Shown: positions 27,004 through 35,569, counted from the first letter of the stretch. The stretch: 64,000 nt of DNA from Kaistia sp. 32K (GCF_016629525.1 NZ_AP024269.1:4950501-5014500); one strand, 5' to 3'. The notes: a model not told the origin generated them from the sequence alone. Translations and numbers: made by a program.

Positions 27004-27918
27004 ATGCGGGTTGGAATTCTCGGACTGGCCGTTGCGGGGCTGATGGCCTCGACGGTTGCTGCCATGGCCGCCGACGTCGCGGTGCTGACGCCGTATCAGA
27101 GCTCGGTCGCCACCAACCAGATGATCAACGTGTTCCAGGACAAGGCCAAGGCGGCCGGCTGGAACGCGACCGTCGTCGACACGCGCGGCGACATGGGCCA
27201 GCTCGCCAGCCGCATCGAGGACGTCGTCGCCGCCAAGGTCGCGGCGATCGTGCTCGTCAGCGTCGATCCGACCCAGATCCAGGACCAGGTCAACGCCGCC
27301 GCCGCCGCCGGCATTCCGGTCGTCACCATCGACGGCGCCAAGGCGCCGGGCGTCGTGCTCAACGTCACGTCCGACAATTTCGAACTCGGCACCAAGCTGT
27401 CCGACTTCCTGTTCGACAAGCTCGGCGGCAAGGGCAACATCGTCAAGTTCTTCTATTCCGCCCATCCGGGCGTGCATCAGCGCGAGCTGGCGCTGGACGA
27501 GGCGCTGAAGAAGCATCCCGATATCAAGGTCATCGCCGACCACTATGTCGTCGTGCCGGGCCCGATCGACGACGCCCGCAAGACCACCGAGAACTGGCTG
27601 AAGAGCCAGGGCGACCAGATCGACGCGGTCTGGGCCGCCTGGGACGAGCCGGCGATCGGCGCGCAGCTGGCGATCGAGGCCGAACAGCCGGATTCGAAGA
27701 TCATCATCGCCGGCATCGACGGCAACCCGCAGGCGATCGAGCTGATCAAGGCATGCTCGAACATCAAGGGCACCGTCAGCCAGGACTTTGACGCCATGGC
27801 GAGCCTCGCTGCCGAGGGGCTGACGCAGATCCTCGCCGGCAAGACGCCGGAGAAGGCCGAGCTCTATGCCCCGGCCAAGCTGATCACCCCGGAGACGCTG
27901 GGCGTCACCTGCCCGTGA
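27004..27918 (+). CDS. Sugar ABC transporter periplasmic binding protein (RbsB-like)
   Basis: ATG 27004 after GGGGGAGAACAAA; 304 residues. Signal peptide MRVGILGLAVAGLMASTVAAMAA. The mature part has the periplasmic-binding type I fold: VAVLTPYQSSVATNQMINVF, DTRGDMGQLASRIEDVVAAKV, ILVSVDPTQIQDQVNAAAAA, GIPVVTIDGAKAPGVVLNVTSDN. It belongs to the carbohydrate-uptake-2 class binding a monosaccharide or polyol. Its stop overlaps the GTG start of the ATPase gene (GTGA at 27915-27918), so translation is coupled. Confidence 0.92.
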   Translation: MRVGILGLAVAGLMASTVAAMAADVAVLTPYQSSVATNQMINVFQDKAKAAGWNATVVDTRGDMGQLASRIEDVVAAKVAAIVLVSVDPTQIQDQVNAAAAAGIPVVTIDGAKAPGVVLNVTSDNFELGTKLSDFLFDKLGGKGNIVKFFYSAHPGVHQRELALDEALKKHPDIKVIADHYVVVPGPIDDARKTTENWLKSQGDQIDAVWAAWDEPAIGAQLAIEAEQPDSKIIIAGIDGNPQAIELIKACSNIKGTVSQDFDAMASLAAEGLTQILAGKTPEKAELYAPAKLITPETLGVTCP

Positions 27919-29603
27919 AGTCTCCGCCTTTCCTCGCGCTGGACGGCCTCGTCAAGCATTTCGGCGCGACGAAAGCCCTCGATGGCGCCGATCTCGTTCT
28001 CGAAGCGGGATCGGTGCACGCGCTTGTCGGCGAGAACGGCGCCGGCAAGTCGACCCTGATCAAGACGCTTTCCGGCCTCTACCAGCCCGACGCGGGCGCG
28101 ATCCGCCTCGACGGCGCGCCGATCACGATCGACGGCCCGCGCGCGGCGGAGGCGCTCGGTCTGCGCTTCATTCATCAGGAACTGAACCTCGTCCCGCATT
28201 TCGACGCCGTCGGCAATGCCTGGATCGGCCGCCGCCATCCGCGTCGCGGCCCGTTCATCGATGGCCGCGCCATGCGGGCGAAGGTCGCCGAGGTGGCGGC
28301 GCGGATCGCGCCCGATTTGCCGCTCGACAAGCCCGCCGCGCGGCTGACGCCGGGCCAGCGCCAGATGGCGGAGATCGTCCGCGCGCTGATGGATCCTGCC
28401 CGCCTCGTCGTCATGGACGAGCCGACCTCAAGCCTGTCCGAGGGCGAGGCCGAGCGGCTGCACGAGATCGTGCGCCAGCTCGCCGCCGAGGGCTGCGCCG
28501 TCCTCTTCATCTCGCACCGCCTCGACGAAGTCCTCGACCTCTGCGACCGCTACACCGTCCTGCGCAACGGCCGCACGGTCGGCACGGGCGCGATCGCCGA
28601 CATCGACCGCGCCGGCCTGGTGGCGCGGATGTCGGGCGGCGCGGGAAGGGACGCGGGCGCTTCACCTTCCTTCCCGCAGGCCAACCTTCCTCAACATCCT
28701 GAGGAGGCTTTCGCAGAAAGCCGTCTCGAAGGACGCACGGCCGACTTGCAGCAAGACCTTTCCGGCACTCCCGTCCTGCGTCCTTCGAGACGGCCCTCCG
28801 GGCCTCCTCAGGATGTTGAGGGCGGAACGCCGCATGCGGTGAAACCCGTGCTCGCCGCCGATCTCGCCTTCGGTCCCGCCGGCAGCCGCTTCGCCTTTTC
28901 GGCGCGGGCGGGCGAGATCGTCGGGCTCTATGGCCTCGTCGGCTCCGGGCGGTCGTCGCTCCTGAAGACGCTCTGGGGCGCGACGCCGGGGCGCGGGCTG
29001 ATCGCCATCAACGGCCAGGTGCCGAGGCATGGGCCGGCCGGCCGCATCGCCGCGGGCGTTGCCTATGTGCCGGAGGACCGCCGCCGCGAGGGCCTCGCCA
29101 ATTCGCTCTCGATCGAGCAAAATCTTTCGCTGGCTCACCTTTCCGATTTCCGCGCCCTGTCCAGCCTGCCGGCGCCCTCGCGGGGCAAGATCCGAGCCTT
29201 CGCCCGCGCCACCGGCGCCCGCCTCCGTCTCGTCGCCGCCGGCCCCGATCGCTCGCCGGCGACGCTCTCCGGCGGCAACCAGCAGAAACTCCTGTTCGGT
29301 CGCTGGCTCGGCCGCCCGATCCGCGCCCTCCTGGTCGACGAGCCGACGCGCGGCGTCGATGTCGGCGCCAAGGGCGAGATCCATGCCGAGATGCGCCGCA
29401 TCGCTTCGGACGGCGCCGCCGTGTTGATGGCGACCAGCGACATCGAGGAACTGCTCGCGCTTTCCACCCGGGTCCTCGTGCTCCATGCCGGCCGCCTGGT
29501 CGCCGAGCTCGAAGGCCCTTCGCTCACCCGCGCGGCCGTCGTCGCCGCCGCCTTCGGCCATGCTCCGGACGAGCAGATGCCGCCCTCGGAACGCTCCGCA
29601 TGA
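27915..29603 (+). CDS. Sugar ABC transporter ATP-binding protein (RbsA-like) with repeat-derived linker
   Basis: A 562-residue duplicated ABC ATPase starting at GTG 27915. Domain 1 has Walker A GENGAGKSTLIKTLSG and Walker B LVVMDEPTSSLS. Its signature position reads LTPGQRQMAEIV. Domain 2 has the degenerate P-loop YGLVGSGRSSLLKTLWG, signature LSGGNQQKLLFGRW and DEPTRGVDVG, as in RbsA/MglA. Between them, residues about 259-303 come from an inserted family C repeat (28689-28821) and have no family counterpart. The protein is longer than the usual 490-510 residues for that reason. The downstream permease start overlaps by 4 bp (ATGA). Confidence 0.9.
   Translation: MKSPPFLALDGLVKHFGATKALDGADLVLEAGSVHALVGENGAGKSTLIKTLSGLYQPDAGAIRLDGAPITIDGPRAAEALGLRFIHQELNLVPHFDAVGNAWIGRRHPRRGPFIDGRAMRAKVAEVAARIAPDLPLDKPAARLTPGQRQMAEIVRALMDPARLVVMDEPTSSLSEGEAERLHEIVRQLAAEGCAVLFISHRLDEVLDLCDRYTVLRNGRTVGTGAIADIDRAGLVARMSGGAGRDAGASPSFPQANLPQHPEEAFAESRLEGRTADLQQDLSGTPVLRPSRRPSGPPQDVEGGTPHAVKPVLAADLAFGPAGSRFAFSARAGEIVGLYGLVGSGRSSLLKTLWGATPGRGLIAINGQVPRHGPAGRIAAGVAYVPEDRRREGLANSLSIEQNLSLAHLSDFRALSSLPAPSRGKIRAFARATGARLRLVAAGPDRSPATLSGGNQQKLLFGRWLGRPIRALLVDEPTRGVDVGAKGEIHAEMRRIASDGAAVLMATSDIEELLALSTRVLVLHAGRLVAELEGPSLTRAAVVAAAFGHAPDEQMPPSERSA
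28689..28821. repeat. Family C repeat inserted in frame in the sugar ATPase gene
   Basis: Terminal inverted repeats CCTCAACATCCTGAGG (28689-28704) and CCTCAGGATGTTGAGG (28806-28821) are exact reverse complements. Inner arms with CGTCTCGAAGGACGC and GCGTCCTTCGAGACGG also pair. The element is open in the coding frame and adds about 45 residues between the two ATPase domains. Relatives lie at 53592-53640, 53789-53838 and 57321-57448. Confidence 0.88.
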
Positions 29604-30529
29604 CCCTTCTTCGCCGTTACGGCACGCTTCTGGCGCTGGCGCTGATCATCCTCGTCTTCGCCATCGCCTCGCCGCAGGCCTTCGGCACGATGTCGAACCT
29701 CGTCAACATCACCCAGCAGATGGCGCTGCTCGCCATCGTCGCGATCGGCGCGACGCTGGTGATGGTGTTGGGCGAGTTCGACTTGTCCGTCTCCGCCGTC
29801 GTCTCCTGGGCCGGTATCGCCGCCGCCGCCTTGTTCGCCGCCGGAATCGCCGTGCCGGTGGTGATGATCACGGTCCTCGTCTCGGCCGTCGCCATGGGCG
29901 CCACCTCCGGCTTCCTCGTCGCCCGCTACCGGGTGCCGAGTTTCATCGCCACGCTCGCCTTCGGCACGGTGATCGGCGGCCTGACCTTCTGGGTCTCGAA
30001 CGGCGCGACGCTCTTTTCCGGCATTCCGGCGGGGTTTCGCGATCTCGGCCGCGGCTCGCTCGCCGGCTTTCCGGTGCCGACGCTCTGGCTGATCGGCGTC
30101 GCCATCGTCTTCTGGCTGCTGCTCGACCAGACCGAATTCGGCCGCCGGCTCTATGCGATCGGCGGAAACCGCGAGGCGGCGCGGCTTGTCGGCCTGCCGG
30201 TCCGGCGCGACATGGTCGTCGCCTTCGCGCTTTGCGCGGCACTTGCCGGCCTCGCCGGCCTGCTTTTGACAGCGCGGCTCGGCAGCGCCCATCCGACCGG
30301 CGGCGGCGGCTATCTGCTGCAGGCCTATGCCGCCGTCTTCCTCGGCATGACGGCGTTTCGCGAGGGCGAGCCGAGCGTGCCCGGCACGCTGGTCGGCGCC
30401 GCGATCATCGCCGTCGTCTCCAACGGCCTCACCATCCTCGGCGTGCCGAGCTTCCTGCAGGATCTCTTGACCGGCGCGATCATCCTCGCCGCCGTGCTGG
30501 TCCGCAATTTCGGCCGCGACGGCGATTGA
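29600..30529 (+). CDS. Sugar ABC transporter permease (RbsC-like)
   Basis: A 309-residue inner-membrane protein of the BPD_transp_2 family with about eight to ten helices. Signatures include LAIVAIGATLVMVLGEFDLSVSAV, TLAFGTVIGGLTFWVSNG and the cytoplasmic loop FGRRLYAIGGNREAARLVGLPV. It starts by ATGA overlap with the ATPase stop. It completes the FGGY kinase / binding protein / ATPase / permease set for a sugar or polyol of unknown identity. Confidence 0.93.
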   Translation: MTLLRRYGTLLALALIILVFAIASPQAFGTMSNLVNITQQMALLAIVAIGATLVMVLGEFDLSVSAVVSWAGIAAAALFAAGIAVPVVMITVLVSAVAMGATSGFLVARYRVPSFIATLAFGTVIGGLTFWVSNGATLFSGIPAGFRDLGRGSLAGFPVPTLWLIGVAIVFWLLLDQTEFGRRLYAIGGNREAARLVGLPVRRDMVVAFALCAALAGLAGLLLTARLGSAHPTGGGGYLLQAYAAVFLGMTAFREGEPSVPGTLVGAAIIAVVSNGLTILGVPSFLQDLLTGAIILAAVLVRNFGRDGD

Positions 30530-30599
30530 GATTAGCTTAGGCGGCCTTATCTTCGGGGCGTTGCCCTCCGGCAGCTTTCCCCCTCACGGACGATTTGCG

Positions 30600-31331
30600 A
30601 TGAAACAGAACGTCGAGATCCAGACCGCCGACGGCGTTGCCGGCGCTGCCCTGTTCGTCCCGGCCGGGCCGAACGCCACGACTTCGGGCGTCATCCTCTA
30701 CATGGATGCCTTCGGCCCCCGCCCGGCGCTCTACGGCATGGCGGAGCGCCTCGCCGATGCCGGCTATTTCGTCCTCGTCCCGGATCTGTTCTATCGCGCC
30801 GCGCCCTATGGGCCGTTCGACGCCACCGCCTTCAGCAACGAGACGACGCGGGCGCAGCTGATGGCGCTCTTGCAGGGGACGTCGCAGGCGATGACGGCGT
30901 CCGACAGCGGCGCCTTCCTCGAGGCGCTCGTTGCGGCCGGCGCCACCGGCCGGATCGGCGCGGTCGGCTATTGCTTCGGCGGCGGCCGCGCGTTGACGGC
31001 GGCGGCGACCTATCCGGAAAGAATCGCGGCGGCGGCGAGCTTCCATGGCGGCAATCTCGCCAGCGACGCGCCCGATAGCCCGCACACCAAGGCCGGCTCG
31101 ATCGAGGGCCGCGTCTATGTCGGCGTCGCCGGCGTTGACCGCAGCTTCCCGCCGGAGCAATCGGCGCGGCTCGCCGTGGCGCTACGCGAGGCTGGCGTCG
31201 ACCACACGATCGAGAACTATGTCGGCATGGAACACGGCTGGGCCGTCAGCGACCACGGCGTCTACGACCCGAAGGGCGCCGAGCGCCACTGGAAGCGCCT
31301 GCTGGAGTTTTTTGACGAGACGCTGCGGTAG
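30600..31331 (+). CDS. Dienelactone hydrolase family protein
   Basis: A 243-residue alpha/beta hydrolase from ATG 30600; a start 13 codons upstream is less likely. The nucleophile elbow is GAVGYCFGGGRALTAA, with Cys as nucleophile as in true dienelactone hydrolases. The Asp and His of the triad are probably AGVDRSFPP and EHGWAVSDH. The N-terminal signature is TSGVILYMDAFGPRPALYGMAERLADAGYFVLVPDLFYR. It hydrolyses a lactone or ester in the cytosol. It follows the sugar importer by 70 bp and might open a sugar lactone, but that link is only positional. Confidence 0.87.
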   Translation: MKQNVEIQTADGVAGAALFVPAGPNATTSGVILYMDAFGPRPALYGMAERLADAGYFVLVPDLFYRAAPYGPFDATAFSNETTRAQLMALLQGTSQAMTASDSGAFLEALVAAGATGRIGAVGYCFGGGRALTAAATYPERIAAAASFHGGNLASDAPDSPHTKAGSIEGRVYVGVAGVDRSFPPEQSARLAVALREAGVDHTIENYVGMEHGWAVSDHGVYDPKGAERHWKRLLEFFDETLR

Positions 31332-31407
31332 GGCGGCGTCGTCTCTAAGGGCGCCCGGCGCCTGCGCCTTCCCGTTCGAACGCCCGCAGGCGTCCGCCCC
31401 AAGCCTC

Positions 31408-31508
31408 CGTCATCCCCGCGAAGGCGGGGATCCATTCAGCCGAAGCCTTGGCCGGAAAACCTCCCGACGCTTCGGCTGCATGGATCCCGGGTCAAGCCCG
31501 GGATGACG
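31408..31508. repeat. Family A REPIN-like repeat, copy 3
   Basis: Left arm 31408-31434 (CGTCATCCCCGCGAAGGCGG...), right arm 31480-31508 (ATGGATCCCGGGTCAAGCCC...). With the flanks from about 31348 it is the first unit of a two-copy direct tandem repeat of period 211 bp. Confidence 0.88.
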
Positions 31509-31618
31509 GCGAGGGTGGGATGGCGGCGGAGGCAGGCTTCCCAGCACTTTCCGCCAGGGACGCCCGGCGCGCCTGCGCCTTCCCGTCAGAACGCCCGTAA
31601 GCGTCCGTCCCAAACCTC

Positions 31619-31719
31619 CGTAATCCCTGCGAAAGCAGGGATCCATCCAGCCGGAGCCATCACCGGAAAACCTCCCGACGCCTCGGCTGCATGGATCCCG
31701 GGTCAAGCCCGGGATGACG
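31619..31719. repeat. Family A REPIN-like repeat, copy 4 (tandem duplicate of copy 3)
   Basis: Left arm 31619-31645, right arm 31691-31719. Each position lies 211 bp after its match in copy 3, and flanking sequence (GCCTGCGCCTTCCCGT..., TGGCGGCGGAGGCAGG) is also duplicated with some divergence. The left core reads GTAATCCC instead of GTCATCCC. Confidence 0.88.
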
Positions 31720-31769
31720 GCGACGGTGGGGTGGCGGCGGAGGCAGGATTGGCAACGCCGGTCAGTCAG

Positions 31770-31910
31770 ACCCTCACCCCAGTCCTCTCCCGCACGCGGG
31801 AGAGGGGGCGCAACGCGCCTTGTCTTGCGAGAGCAAGAACAAGCTCATGGCCAACGCCCGCGCCGGCCGAAAAGCCCTCGCCCGCTTGCGGGAGAGGGTT
31901 GGGTGAGGGC
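31770..31910. repeat. Family B inverted-repeat element
   Basis: Left arm begins CCCTCACCCCAGTCCTCTCC (31771 on), right arm ends GGGAGAGGGTTGGGTGAGGG (to about 31910), around a centre with AAAAGCCCTCGCCCGC. With the two REPIN copies it fills the 598-bp gene-free stretch 31332-31929; no gene or RNA was recognised there. Confidence 0.75.
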
Positions 31911-31929
31911 CTTGCTCTACCACCCGAAA

Positions 31930-32640
31930 TCAGCGGACCGTGCCGGTCTTCGCGTCGATGGCGTCGAAGGTTTTGACGATCGCGTGCGTCGTGTCGGGCG
32001 GGATGACGACCTCGCCCCGGTCGAGACCGATCGTCTTCATGCCGGCCTCGCGCGCCGCGTCGAGTTCCCGCGTATTGTCGGAGAGGAACAGGATTTCTTC
32101 CGGCGCGAGGCCGATCTCGCTGGCGATTGCCGTGTAGGACGACGCCTCTAGCTTCGAGCCGATCGCGGTGTCGAAATAGCCGGAGAACAGCGGCGTCAGA
32201 TCGCCCGAATGGGTGAAGCCGAAGATCAGCTTCTGCGCCAGCACCGAGCCGGAGGAATAGACGAAGAGCGACAGGCCCGAATCCTTCCAGCGCGTCAGCC
32301 CGGCGACGGCGTCGGGGTAGATGTCACCCTTCAGGACGCCCTGGCGGTAGCCGTCCTCCCAGATCATGCCCTGCAGGAATTTGAGCGGCTTCGCCTTGCG
32401 GTCCTCGTCGATCCAGCCGGTGAGCAGCGCGATCGTGCCCTCCTGATCGAGCTCGGGCTGGCCGGCGAGGGTGCGCGCTTCGGCAAGCGCGCCGGCGACG
32501 GCCGGATCGGCCGCGTGCTCGGTGACGAAGCCGGCGAGGCGGGCGCGGGCATAGGGAAACAGCACGTCCTTGACGAAGGAGATCGACGAGGTCGTCCCCT
32601 CGATATCGGTCAGTACGGCGCGGATTGGCGGGGTCGACAT
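31930..32640 (-). CDS. mtnC: Acireductone synthase (enolase-phosphatase E1)
   Basis: A 236-residue HAD-family enzyme. Motif I is AVLTDIEGTTSSISFVKDVLFPYA, the special DxEGT form of enolase-phosphatase E1. Motif II Ser lies in LFVYSSGSVLAQKLIFG, Lys in IGSKLEASSY and the acidic motif in ILFLSDNTRELDAAREAGM. It enolises and dephosphorylates 2,3-diketo-5-methylthiopentyl-1-phosphate in methionine salvage, in the cytosol with Mg2+. Divergent from mtnA across 82 bp, so a shared promoter region is likely. The ribosome site before ATG 32640 is weak. Confidence 0.93.
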   Translation of the reverse strand: MSTPPIRAVLTDIEGTTSSISFVKDVLFPYARARLAGFVTEHAADPAVAGALAEARTLAGQPELDQEGTIALLTGWIDEDRKAKPLKFLQGMIWEDGYRQGVLKGDIYPDAVAGLTRWKDSGLSLFVYSSGSVLAQKLIFGFTHSGDLTPLFSGYFDTAIGSKLEASSYTAIASEIGLAPEEILFLSDNTRELDAAREAGMKTIGLDRGEVVIPPDTTHAIVKTFDAIDAKTGTVR

Positions 32641-32722
32641 CGATCAGGCCCTGATGGTTGTGGCACTTCCGCCTCTACTCGATTACGTGAAGGCGGTCAT
32701 CCTCATTAGTGTGGAGCATCTG

Positions 32723-33817
32723 ATGAAAGTCGACGGCGTCGCCTATCGCTCGATCTGGCGCGATCCCTCCGAGACGACGGTCACCGTCATCGACCAGACG
32801 CTGTTGCCGCATCGTTTTCAGACGCTGCGGCTTTCAACCGTCGCCGATGCGATCGACGCGATCAAGCGGATGGTGGTGCGCGGCGCGCCGCTGATCGGCG
32901 TCACGGGCGCCTATGGTTATGCGATGGCGCTGCGCGACAATCCGTCGGACGCCAATCTCGATGCCGCCTTCGACGCGCTGCTCGCGGCGCGTCCGACCGC
33001 CGTCAATCTGCGCTGGGCGCTGGAGATTTTGCGTAACGAGGTGCGGCCGCTGGCGCCGGACGATCGCGCCGTCGCCGCCTATGTCACGGCCGATCGGCTG
33101 CATGCCGAGGATATCGCGACCAACGGCACGATCGCCGCGCATGGCGCGGGGCTCATTCGCGAGATTTTTGAGGCGAACGGCCGCTCGCGTCCGGTCAATG
33201 TGCTCACCCATTGCAATACCGGCTGGATCGCCTGCGTCGATTGGGGCACGGCGCTCGGCGCGATCTACAGCGCGCATGACGACGGCATTCCCGTCCATGT
33301 GTGGGTCGACGAGACCCGGCCGCGCAACCAGGGCGCCAGCCTGACGACGTGGGAACTCGGCTCGCATGGCGTGCCGCATACGCTTGTCGTCGACAACGCC
33401 GGCGGTCATCTGATGCAGCACGGCCAGGTCGACATCTGCCTCGTCGGCGCCGACCGTGTCACCGCCTCGGGCGACGCCTGCAACAAGATCGGCACCTATC
33501 TGAAGGCGCTCGCCGCCAAGGACAATCACGTGCCCTTCTATGTCGTGCTGCCCGGCTCGACGGTCGACTGGCGCATCGAGGACGGCCTTTCCGGCATCGA
33601 GATCGAGGAGCGCGCCGGCGATGAGGTGACCCACATCTCGGGCATCGCCGGCGACGGCTCGATCGTCAAGGTAAGGCTGGCGCCGAAGGGCACCAAGGCG
33701 GGCAACCCCGCCTTCGACGTGACGCCGGCGCGGCTGATCACCGGCCTGGTCACCGAGCGCGGCGTCGCCGAGGCGAGCCGCGCCGGTCTGGTCGGGCTCT
33801 ATCCCGAGCGGGGCTGA
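32723..33817 (+). CDS. mtnA: Methylthioribose-1-phosphate isomerase
   Basis: ATG 32723, after GTGGAGCATC, gives 364 residues; the frame continues upstream without conserved sequence. Catalytic Cys164 (LTHCNTGW) and Asp244 (VGADRVTASGD) are in place, with the conserved VVRGAPLIGVTGAYG and DETRPRNQGASLT. It converts 5-methylthioribose-1-phosphate to the ribulose form, upstream of the MtnC step. Other salvage genes (mtnB, mtnD, mtnK or mtnP) are not here. The stop TGA is followed immediately, without spacing, by the stop of the convergent MFS gene. Confidence 0.94.
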   Translation: MKVDGVAYRSIWRDPSETTVTVIDQTLLPHRFQTLRLSTVADAIDAIKRMVVRGAPLIGVTGAYGYAMALRDNPSDANLDAAFDALLAARPTAVNLRWALEILRNEVRPLAPDDRAVAAYVTADRLHAEDIATNGTIAAHGAGLIREIFEANGRSRPVNVLTHCNTGWIACVDWGTALGAIYSAHDDGIPVHVWVDETRPRNQGASLTTWELGSHGVPHTLVVDNAGGHLMQHGQVDICLVGADRVTASGDACNKIGTYLKALAAKDNHVPFYVVLPGSTVDWRIEDGLSGIEIEERAGDEVTHISGIAGDGSIVKVRLAPKGTKAGNPAFDVTPARLITGLVTERGVAEASRAGLVGLYPERG

Positions 33818-35011
33818 TCAGGCCCGCTCGACGGCCACGCGGGCGACCGGCTTCGTCACCGTCGACTTCATGGTCGCGAGCAGCAGGACGAGCGCCGCCA
33901 GCTCGAACAGGGCGGCGGTCCAGCCGATCGCCGTGATCGAGATGTAGTCGATCGCGATCGCGCCGATCGCGGCGCCCGCCGCCGTGCCGAAATAGAGCGC
34001 CGACGAGTTCAGCGACAGCGACACCGCGGCGAGCGACGGCGCCAGGCGGACGAGGCGCACCTGCTGCACGGCCGGGAACGACCAGCCGGCGAGGCCCCAG
34101 ACGGCGGCGATGACATAGGCGACGACGAGGCCGTGCCGGTCCGGCGCGTAGACCGCGACCAGCGACAGCGCCGCGTAGTTGATCGTCAGCGTCGCCAGCA
34201 CGGCGGTGAGAAAACGCCTGGCGTTCCAGCGATCGGCCGCATAGCCGCCGATCAGATTGCCGGCGGCGCCGCCGATGCCGGCCAGGAACAGCGCGCCGGC
34301 GACCATTTCCGGCGTCGCGCCGAAGACGCTGGTCATCAGGGCGCCGAAATAGGTGTTGATGGCGAAGATGCCGCCGAGCGTCAGGAAGGTCAGCGCCAGC
34401 ACGATCAGCGTATCGGGGCGGCGGACCATCTCGAGCCGGGTGGCGAGCGAGACGCTGGCGGGCGCTGCGACGCGCGGCAGGGCGACGAGGATGCCGAGAA
34501 GGGCGATCGCCGCCAGGCCCGCGACGCCGAGGAAGGTGGAGCGCCAGCCGAAATGCTCGGCGACGAGGGTGCCGATCGGCACGCCGACGATGATCGACAC
34601 CGTCATGCCCGTATAGATGATCGAAATGGCGCGGCCGCGCTTTTCCGGCGCGACCATGGTCGCCGCCGTGCCCGAGGCCGACGGCACGAAGGCGGCGGCC
34701 GAGAGCGCCAGCAGCACGCGCGACACCATCAGCCAGAGATAGTCCGGCGCCAGGCCGGCGACGATGTTGGCGAGGCCGAAGGCGGTGATGGCGGCGGCGA
34801 GCAGCGTCTTGCGCGGCCAGTTCGCTGTCGCCACCGCCAGCAGGGGGGCGGCGACCGCGTAGACGAGCGCGAAGCAGGTGACGAGATGGCCGGCGGCGGC
34901 GACCGACACCTGCAGGTCGTCGGCGATCATCGGCAGGATGCCGGCGATCATGAAGCCCTCGGTACCGATGGCGAAGGTACCGAGCGCCAGCCAGATCAGG
35001 GAGCGAAGCAT
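33818..35011 (-). CDS. MFS transporter, DHA1 (12-helix) family
   Basis: ATG 35011 gives 397 residues; a start 21 codons upstream would lie in the operator region. It begins MLRSLIWLALGTFAIGTEGFMIAGILP, the typical opening of AraJ/YdhP-type sugar and drug efflux proteins. GMTVSIIVGVPIGTLVAEHFGWR and LFLAGIGGAAGNLIGGYAADRW follow, within 12 predicted helices. It probably exports small molecules by proton antiport. Divergent from an ArsR-like gene with two inverted repeats between them, so repression by that regulator is likely. Confidence 0.9.
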   Translation of the reverse strand: MLRSLIWLALGTFAIGTEGFMIAGILPMIADDLQVSVAAAGHLVTCFALVYAVAAPLLAVATANWPRKTLLAAAITAFGLANIVAGLAPDYLWLMVSRVLLALSAAAFVPSASGTAATMVAPEKRGRAISIIYTGMTVSIIVGVPIGTLVAEHFGWRSTFLGVAGLAAIALLGILVALPRVAAPASVSLATRLEMVRRPDTLIVLALTFLTLGGIFAINTYFGALMTSVFGATPEMVAGALFLAGIGGAAGNLIGGYAADRWNARRFLTAVLATLTINYAALSLVAVYAPDRHGLVVAYVIAAVWGLAGWSFPAVQQVRLVRLAPSLAAVSLSLNSSALYFGTAAGAAIGAIAIDYISITAIGWTAALFELAALVLLLATMKSTVTKPVARVAVERA

Positions 35012-35020
35012 GGTGATTTT

Positions 35021-35046
35021 GTCCAAGAGTTCAAAAACTGTTGGAC
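35021..35046. promoter_or_regulatory. Candidate operator 1 between MFS and ArsR-like genes
   Basis: Perfect inverted repeat GTCCAA-N14-TTGGAC, 10 bp upstream of the MFS start codon. The spacer includes AGTTCAAAAACT, itself a near-palindrome related to operator 2. Confidence 0.45.
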
Positions 35047-35079
35047 AATATGGCGGTGCAAACGGGCGCGTCAAGCAAT

Positions 35080-35097
35080 GTTCAATAATACTTGAAC
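35080..35097. promoter_or_regulatory. Candidate operator 2 between MFS and ArsR-like genes
   Basis: Perfect inverted repeat GTTCAA-N6-TTGAAC (centre TAATAC) 30 bp before the regulator's ATG. Half-sites GTTCAA resemble those near operator 1, so one winged-helix dimer may bind both and repress both genes. Confidence 0.55.
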
Positions 35098-35126
35098 TGT
35101 CTGCGCGCCACCTCTATGTGTCGGCC

Positions 35127-35438
35127 ATGGCCAAGGATCTCTTTCACCCGCTGACCGAGCAGATCGACCTCTCCGCCGTGCTGGAGGCGCTGAGCGACCC
35201 GATCCGGCGCGACGTGGTTCAACATCTCATGAAGGTCGGCGAAGACAGCTGCGGCGCCACCTCGGCGCTTTCCGGCCTGTCCAAGACCAACATGACCTAC
35301 CACTACGCCCGGCTGCGCGAGGCCGGCGTCACCCGCGCCCGCATCGACGGCGCCAAGCGGATCATCTCCGTCCGCTACGACGATCTCGAAGCCCGCTTCC
35401 CCGGCCTGCTGCCGGCGATTCTCGGCGCGAACTCTTAG
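35127..35438 (+). CDS. ArsR-like winged-helix transcriptional regulator
   Basis: ATG 35127 gives 103 residues. The fold is a single winged helix: LSAVLEALSDPIRRDVVQHLM, recognition region LSGLSKTNMTYHYARLREAGVTRAR, wing DGAKRIISVRYDDLEARFPG. No metal-binding ELCVC motif is seen; a lone Cys lies in DSCGATS. This resembles stand-alone ArsR repressors that govern an adjacent MFS efflux pump and respond to its substrate. The divergent MFS gene and shared palindromes support that. Confidence 0.85.
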   Translation: MAKDLFHPLTEQIDLSAVLEALSDPIRRDVVQHLMKVGEDSCGATSALSGLSKTNMTYHYARLREAGVTRARIDGAKRIISVRYDDLEARFPGLLPAILGANS

Positions 35439-35569
35439 CTATTTGCCCCGTCCCGTTTTCTTGCGCGAGCCGGCATCCGCTTCGATCGAGAACCTTTCTT
35501 CGCCTCTCCCTGAAGAATGCTTCGCGCAACACCATCTTCATCGCGCTGATCGGGCCGTGCCACCCTACG

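Noticed and set aside
31348..31765. Possible CRISPR array
   Set aside because: Only two tandem units with a 211-bp period and internal palindromes; no short direct repeats with unique spacers and no cas genes.
31410..31976. Small open frames containing VIPAKAG- or SRVKPGMT-like peptides
   Set aside because: They are translations of family A repeats, present wherever the repeat is, not genes.
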